Shown one piece after another: positions 60,327-64,000 of a DNA stretch of 64,000 nucleotides. Position 1 is the stretch's first letter. Every line of letters starts with the position of its first letter. The notes beneath the pieces were generated by a model. It was not told where the DNA came from, made no database searches, and was given only the letters and a program-made list of their open reading frames with translations. The stretch spans positions 806,001 to 870,000 of the forward strand of contig JACGCK010000005.1 of the NCBI GenBank assembly GCA_014925825.1, in the 5' to 3' direction. Position numbers and translations under genes: made by a program. This stretch comes from Pholiota molesta. Lineage: Eukaryota > Basidiomycota > Agaricomycetes > Agaricales > Strophariaceae.

Positions 60327-62806
60327 ATGTTCGCGCCAGCCTCCAGGCCAGCATGCCGCATATCCCGCCCTAGATTCAGGCTCTACACCACAATCCATTC
60401 GCCCCCGTCGTCGCGCAATATCCTCAGCAAAGCAAAGACGGCGGCCAAATTCGCTGGTTTTGTCTGCGCGTCTTCTGTCATCGGTATTCTTGTGGTTGGC
60501 ACAGGAATTCTTGCACACGACGCCTTTACCTACACCGACAAACATGTCTCCCGTGTACCGGTCAACCCTCTGGCGTTGCATCCTGAACGTGGTGGACCCA
60601 AGAATCTTCCAATTGCACGCGTCTTGATTGATGATGAAGAGGACGAAGAAGCCAAATTACTCGCCGTAAAGCCCAAGCTTGTTATCATTGGCGGAGGTTG
60701 GGGTGTACGTAGTTTTATTCGTTGTTTTTCCATGTGTTCAATTTATTCTACAGGCGATGGGTGTTCTCGACTCTATCCACCCTGGCGATTATCATATCAC
60801 GCTCGTTTCTACAGATACATACACCACGTTCACTCCTCTTCTTCCTTGTCAGAATGATTCTCTCTTTTATTATCCTCACTCTGACTCTTTCTCCACAGCG
60901 GCTGCTGTAGGCACGGTCTCGGTTCGCTCGCTTGTCGAGCCCATTCGTAAAGTACTGGCGCGTTTGCGAGGGCACTTTGTTCAGGGAAAAGCAGTCGACC
61001 TCGTCATGTCAGAACGCCTTGTTGAGGTGGAAACTCCCCAGGGAGATGGTTCACGGACTAGCATCTATCTTCCGTTCGTATAAATTTGACCCTTACCTCA
61101 CTCAGTCTGACTCTTACTTTGTAGGTACGACAAGCTTGTCATTGCTGTTGGGTCCACTTCTAGTACGCACGGTGTCCCTGGACTAGAAAATGCTTTCAAT
61201 TGAAGACTATTGGCGATGCTCAGGCTATTCGGCGGCGCATAATGGGTATGCAATAATTGGCATATTTATGATCAATGACTCATCTGCGATATAGATAACT
61301 TTGAAGTTGCAAGCTTGCCGACAACTTCTGCAGAAGAGCGTAAACGGTTACTAAGTTTCGTGGTCTGCGGAGGCGGACCAACGGGTGTGGAAACAGCAGC
61401 TGTGAGCTTCGCGTCTCAACTCATGGTCAATTTTTTATTTATAACAATCGCCCTAGGAAATTTACGACTTCTGCCAAGAGGATATCATGCATTATGTGGG
61501 TCCCATCGGGATATTTATGCTTTTTCAAGACTCGAATTTCTTTATAGTTCCCAAAAGTCTGCAGGGAGGAGGTATCGATTCACGTCATTCAATCGAGGGA
61601 TCATATTCTGAACACTGTAAGCTTTTCCATTAATCAAAGTCGTAGAAGTAGTCACCCATCCCGAAAACAGTACTCAGAAGAAATATCTAAATTTGCAGAA
61701 GTATATTTTATTTAAATCCCTAATGTTATGACCTTTTTGACCATCCACTTCAACAGGCAAAATTTGCCCGAGACGATGTAAACCTCATCACCTCTGCAAG
61801 AGTGGCTGGCATTACTCCTACTCATGTTCTTTACACTTCCCGCAATGCTGAAGGCAAGGCCGAGCAACACAGTATTCCAACCAATTTTGTTCTGTGGTCA
61901 ACAGGAATCGCCAAAAACCCCTTCACGCACCGTGTTTCTAATCTTCTTCCAAATCAAGTCCACAAGAAGGCGATTGAGGTAGATTCGCATCTGAGGGTCA
62001 ATGGCGCTCCTCAAGGTGAAATATATGCCATTGGGGATTGCGCAACTGTGAGTGTTTTTTAAATCTCGAGTTGCCCTTTTAATTTTTTATATGCACTCAG
62101 ATTGAAACCTCTCTCATCGGGCATTTCCTTTCATTGGTTAACGAAGCTGACAAGGATAAGAATGGTAAAATTGAATTGTCAGAATGGGAATACATGGGTA
62201 AGGGAATAATTTTACTTTTCTCCATAAAATTAGTCTGATACATCCATCCGAAGTTACAAGGATTAAGGAGCGTGTACCCATGGCAGGAGATCATCTGGCA
62301 CAAGTCAAAGAGCTATTTCAGCTATACGATTCTGATGCAGACAACAGCCTTTCTCTCAACGAACTGTTTTTGCTTCTTCAGAACGTAGGCAACCAGATAA
62401 CGTCTCTCCCTGCTACAGCGCAAGTCGCAGCGCAGCAAGGAAAATATCTCGGGAAGAAGCTGCATAAAATTGCTCATGCTGAAGGAAATGCAAAAGCAGG
62501 CGAGGGAGTCCAGGACCAAACGATTTCACCTCCATTCAAGTATCTTCACCTCGGAAGCCTGGCATATATCGGCAATGCAGCTGTGTTCGATTTTGGAAAA
62601 TACTCGTTTACGGGTGGTTTGGTTGCGATGTATGCTTGGAGGAGTATCTATTGGAGCGAGCAAGTCAGTGCAAGAACACGGGCGCTATTGATGATCGATT
62701 GGATCATTAGGTCGGTCATTTTTCCTCTTTTTCTTTTAATGTGATGTGTTATTGAATCATTTTAACCTACAGAGGTATTTGGGGTCGCGATTTGTCGCGC
62801 ATCTAG
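60327..62806 (+). CDS. NDE1: external alternative NADH dehydrogenase with EF-hands
   Basis: This is a type II NADH:ubiquinone oxidoreductase, probably facing the mitochondrial intermembrane space. An Arg-rich, acid-free presequence (MFAPASRPACRISRPRFRLY) precedes a hydrophobic segment (FVCASSVIGILVVGTGIL). The FAD motif is KLVIIGGGWGAMGVLDSI and the NAD(P) motif LSFVVCGGGPTGVETAA. EIYAIGDCAT is the second FAD block. Two EF-hand-like loops are inserted before the C terminus: DKDKNGKIELSEWE and DSDADNSLSLNEL, as in calcium-regulated external dehydrogenases. The end has KYLHLGSLAYIGNAAVFDFG, then RGIWGRDLSRI. Introns are short and numerous; the first is near 60704-60754. About 690 residues. Confidence 0.92.
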
Positions 62807-62972
62807 TGAAATTAAATTCTTTTATGCAGCCGTTTATATGACACAGAGACCTGGCTGGACACTTATTCTACCCTGACTTTTTTTTTTCTATGATACTTTC
62901 TGTTCAATGACAATGCTTGTATTCTTGTTAATGATACCTTTGTCTCGGAGTGTATATTTACCTAAATTTATG

Positions 62973-64000
62973 TTACGGAGACCACATCCATACCCTGACT
63001 CCCCCTTTTCTCTTTCCTTCACCTTCCCATTCTCGCCCAGCCTTCCATATTTCTTTATATCCTTGTTTCTTCAAGGTCTCCTGAATGCCCTCTTCACGTA
63101 GTAGATCTCCAAAGAATATCAGATGTGTTGGCCATTCATGTTTCCAGGGATACAGGATTTTGCCAGAGGCATCGACTACGGAAGGTGGCGAAGAAACCCC
63201 AGGCAAGGACGCGGGAAAAGTCGATAAAGGAAAGTCTGGATTGACATGCTTCGGGAAATATGTCTGCAGGTAATCGATGGGCGATTTGAAGAATACATTC
63301 GTTTGGTCCATAAAGGTCGACAAGTCTTGGTGCCTAAACATGAAGTAGGTATTAGTTTCCATTGATTCACATAGACTCGAAGTACTGACTCCAGAGGTGG
63401 CTCGCAGCCTAAAGCCCACATCCTACCGTGTGCGAGTTTTTCTCTGTGGACATACGCATCACCTGGTAAGGAATGACATGGCATCAAGACACCAATGGTC
63501 GTTTTGTCGAGTTCTTTTTGAGCGATCGAGCGAATGTAGGACAATACACTGATAGGTGCGCTGCAATAGAATAAGATAATGTAAAGGGATATAGGGACAG
63601 TCGCGAGGAGCAGGTATAGGTATTTCTTGGATATGTGAGATAAGTGAAATTGTCGATGGATAGCTGTTAGCGTTTGTGGTCGAATTTTGGCTCTGGAAGC
63701 GCGTGGGTCGGCAGCAGATTTTAGGTCCCTTTTTGCATGTTGCTGGGAAAAACTTGAATCAACGATGGATTTTGCTGCGAAGATATACAGAAGAGGAAGG
63801 ATAGGATGCAGAAAGCGCCATTCTTTGTGCCCAGCAAGCGAATAGACGCCAACAGTCCATATTATAGTGATTAATAACGTCCTTAGAGGAATATTTCGTG
63901 GGGATTTCGAAGTAATAGTGATCCAAATTCCGTGCAAGGTGAACGGAAGAGCTGTCGTCAAGAGGACAGGTATCGCCTGAGAGACATAGTAATGCCACGG
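62973..64000 (-). CDS. GPI10: GPI mannosyltransferase 3, C-terminal part
   Basis: GPI10/PIG-B adds the third mannose to the GPI anchor in the ER lumen. The window keeps only the C-terminal part, which enters at the right edge. Hydrophobic segments are visible (RTLLITIIWTVGVYSLAG, YLYLLLATVPISLYIILF). The family block GHKEWRFLHPILPLLYIF is strongly conserved in mannosyltransferases of this type. The C-terminal lumenal part has VLMPCHSLPGDAYVHRE, then MWALGCEPPL, DQTNVFFKSPIDYLQTYFPK, HEWPTHLIFFGDLLREE and the end GVRVWMWSP. An intron lies near 63336-63389. The 5' end lies beyond base 64000. Confidence 0.9.

Overview
The window is nuclear DNA from a filamentous basidiomycete fungus, most likely an agaricomycete. 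The genes are densely packed on both strands. Nearly all are cut by many introns of about 48-75 nt with GT-AG ends and CTNA-type branch points. The gene set is eukaryotic: HSP90, a proteasome ATPase, a syntaxin, cap-binding protein and N-glycan/GPI enzymes. Several families, such as the DUF6699 protein, are typical of mushroom-forming fungi. No rRNA, tRNA, CRISPR array or recognisable transposon was found. Joined exons were read by hand, so splice sites are inferred from frame continuity and protein homology known from memory.

Layout, left part (1-25.9 kb): the 3' end of an unknown gene (+); asparagine synthetase (-); a DUF6699 protein (-); a plasma-membrane-type syntaxin (+); DNA primase large subunit PRI2 (+); phosphatidylserine synthase (+); the SMC5/6 RING subunit NSE1 (+); a large MSP1-like AAA ATPase with a degenerate second AAA-like region (-); ALG3, ALG13 and a TRM9-type tRNA methyltransferase (all +); NAC alpha (-); TSC1/hamartin (+); HSP90 (+) with heat-shock elements upstream.

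Middle (25.9-36.1 kb): a gene-poor stretch of about 4 kb (25.9-29.9 kb) contains a striking cluster of ACGCGT motifs and a 21-bp tandem repeat. It is followed by a tentative GC-rich gene, a GC-rich phosphoserine aminotransferase (+), a small membrane protein (-) and pyrroline-5-carboxylate reductase (-).

Right part (36.1-64 kb): RPT3 (-) and CBP20 (+) share a 139-bp divergent promoter; then a two-part RRM-like protein (-), SNRNP27 (+), eIF1 (-), an FYV7-like nucleolar protein (+), a MYND-finger protein (-), a RAP1-like telomere protein with BRCT and Myb domains (+), the Rag-type GTPase GTR1 (-), lumazine synthase RIB4 (-), SRP40/Nopp140 (+), an alpha/beta hydrolase (+), a TilS-type tRNA(Ile) lysidine synthetase (-), a YTHDF-type m6A reader (-), an EF-hand external NADH dehydrogenase (+) and the C-terminal part of GPI10/PIG-B (-), cut by the window edge.

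Functional themes recur although the genes are not a cluster in the operon sense. ALG3, ALG13 and GPI10 all serve ER glycoconjugate assembly. TSC1 and GTR1 are both TORC1 regulators. SNRNP27, CBP20 and the YTH protein handle nuclear and cytoplasmic mRNA. PRI2 and NSE1 are DNA-replication/repair genes with MluI-box-like sites in their promoters.
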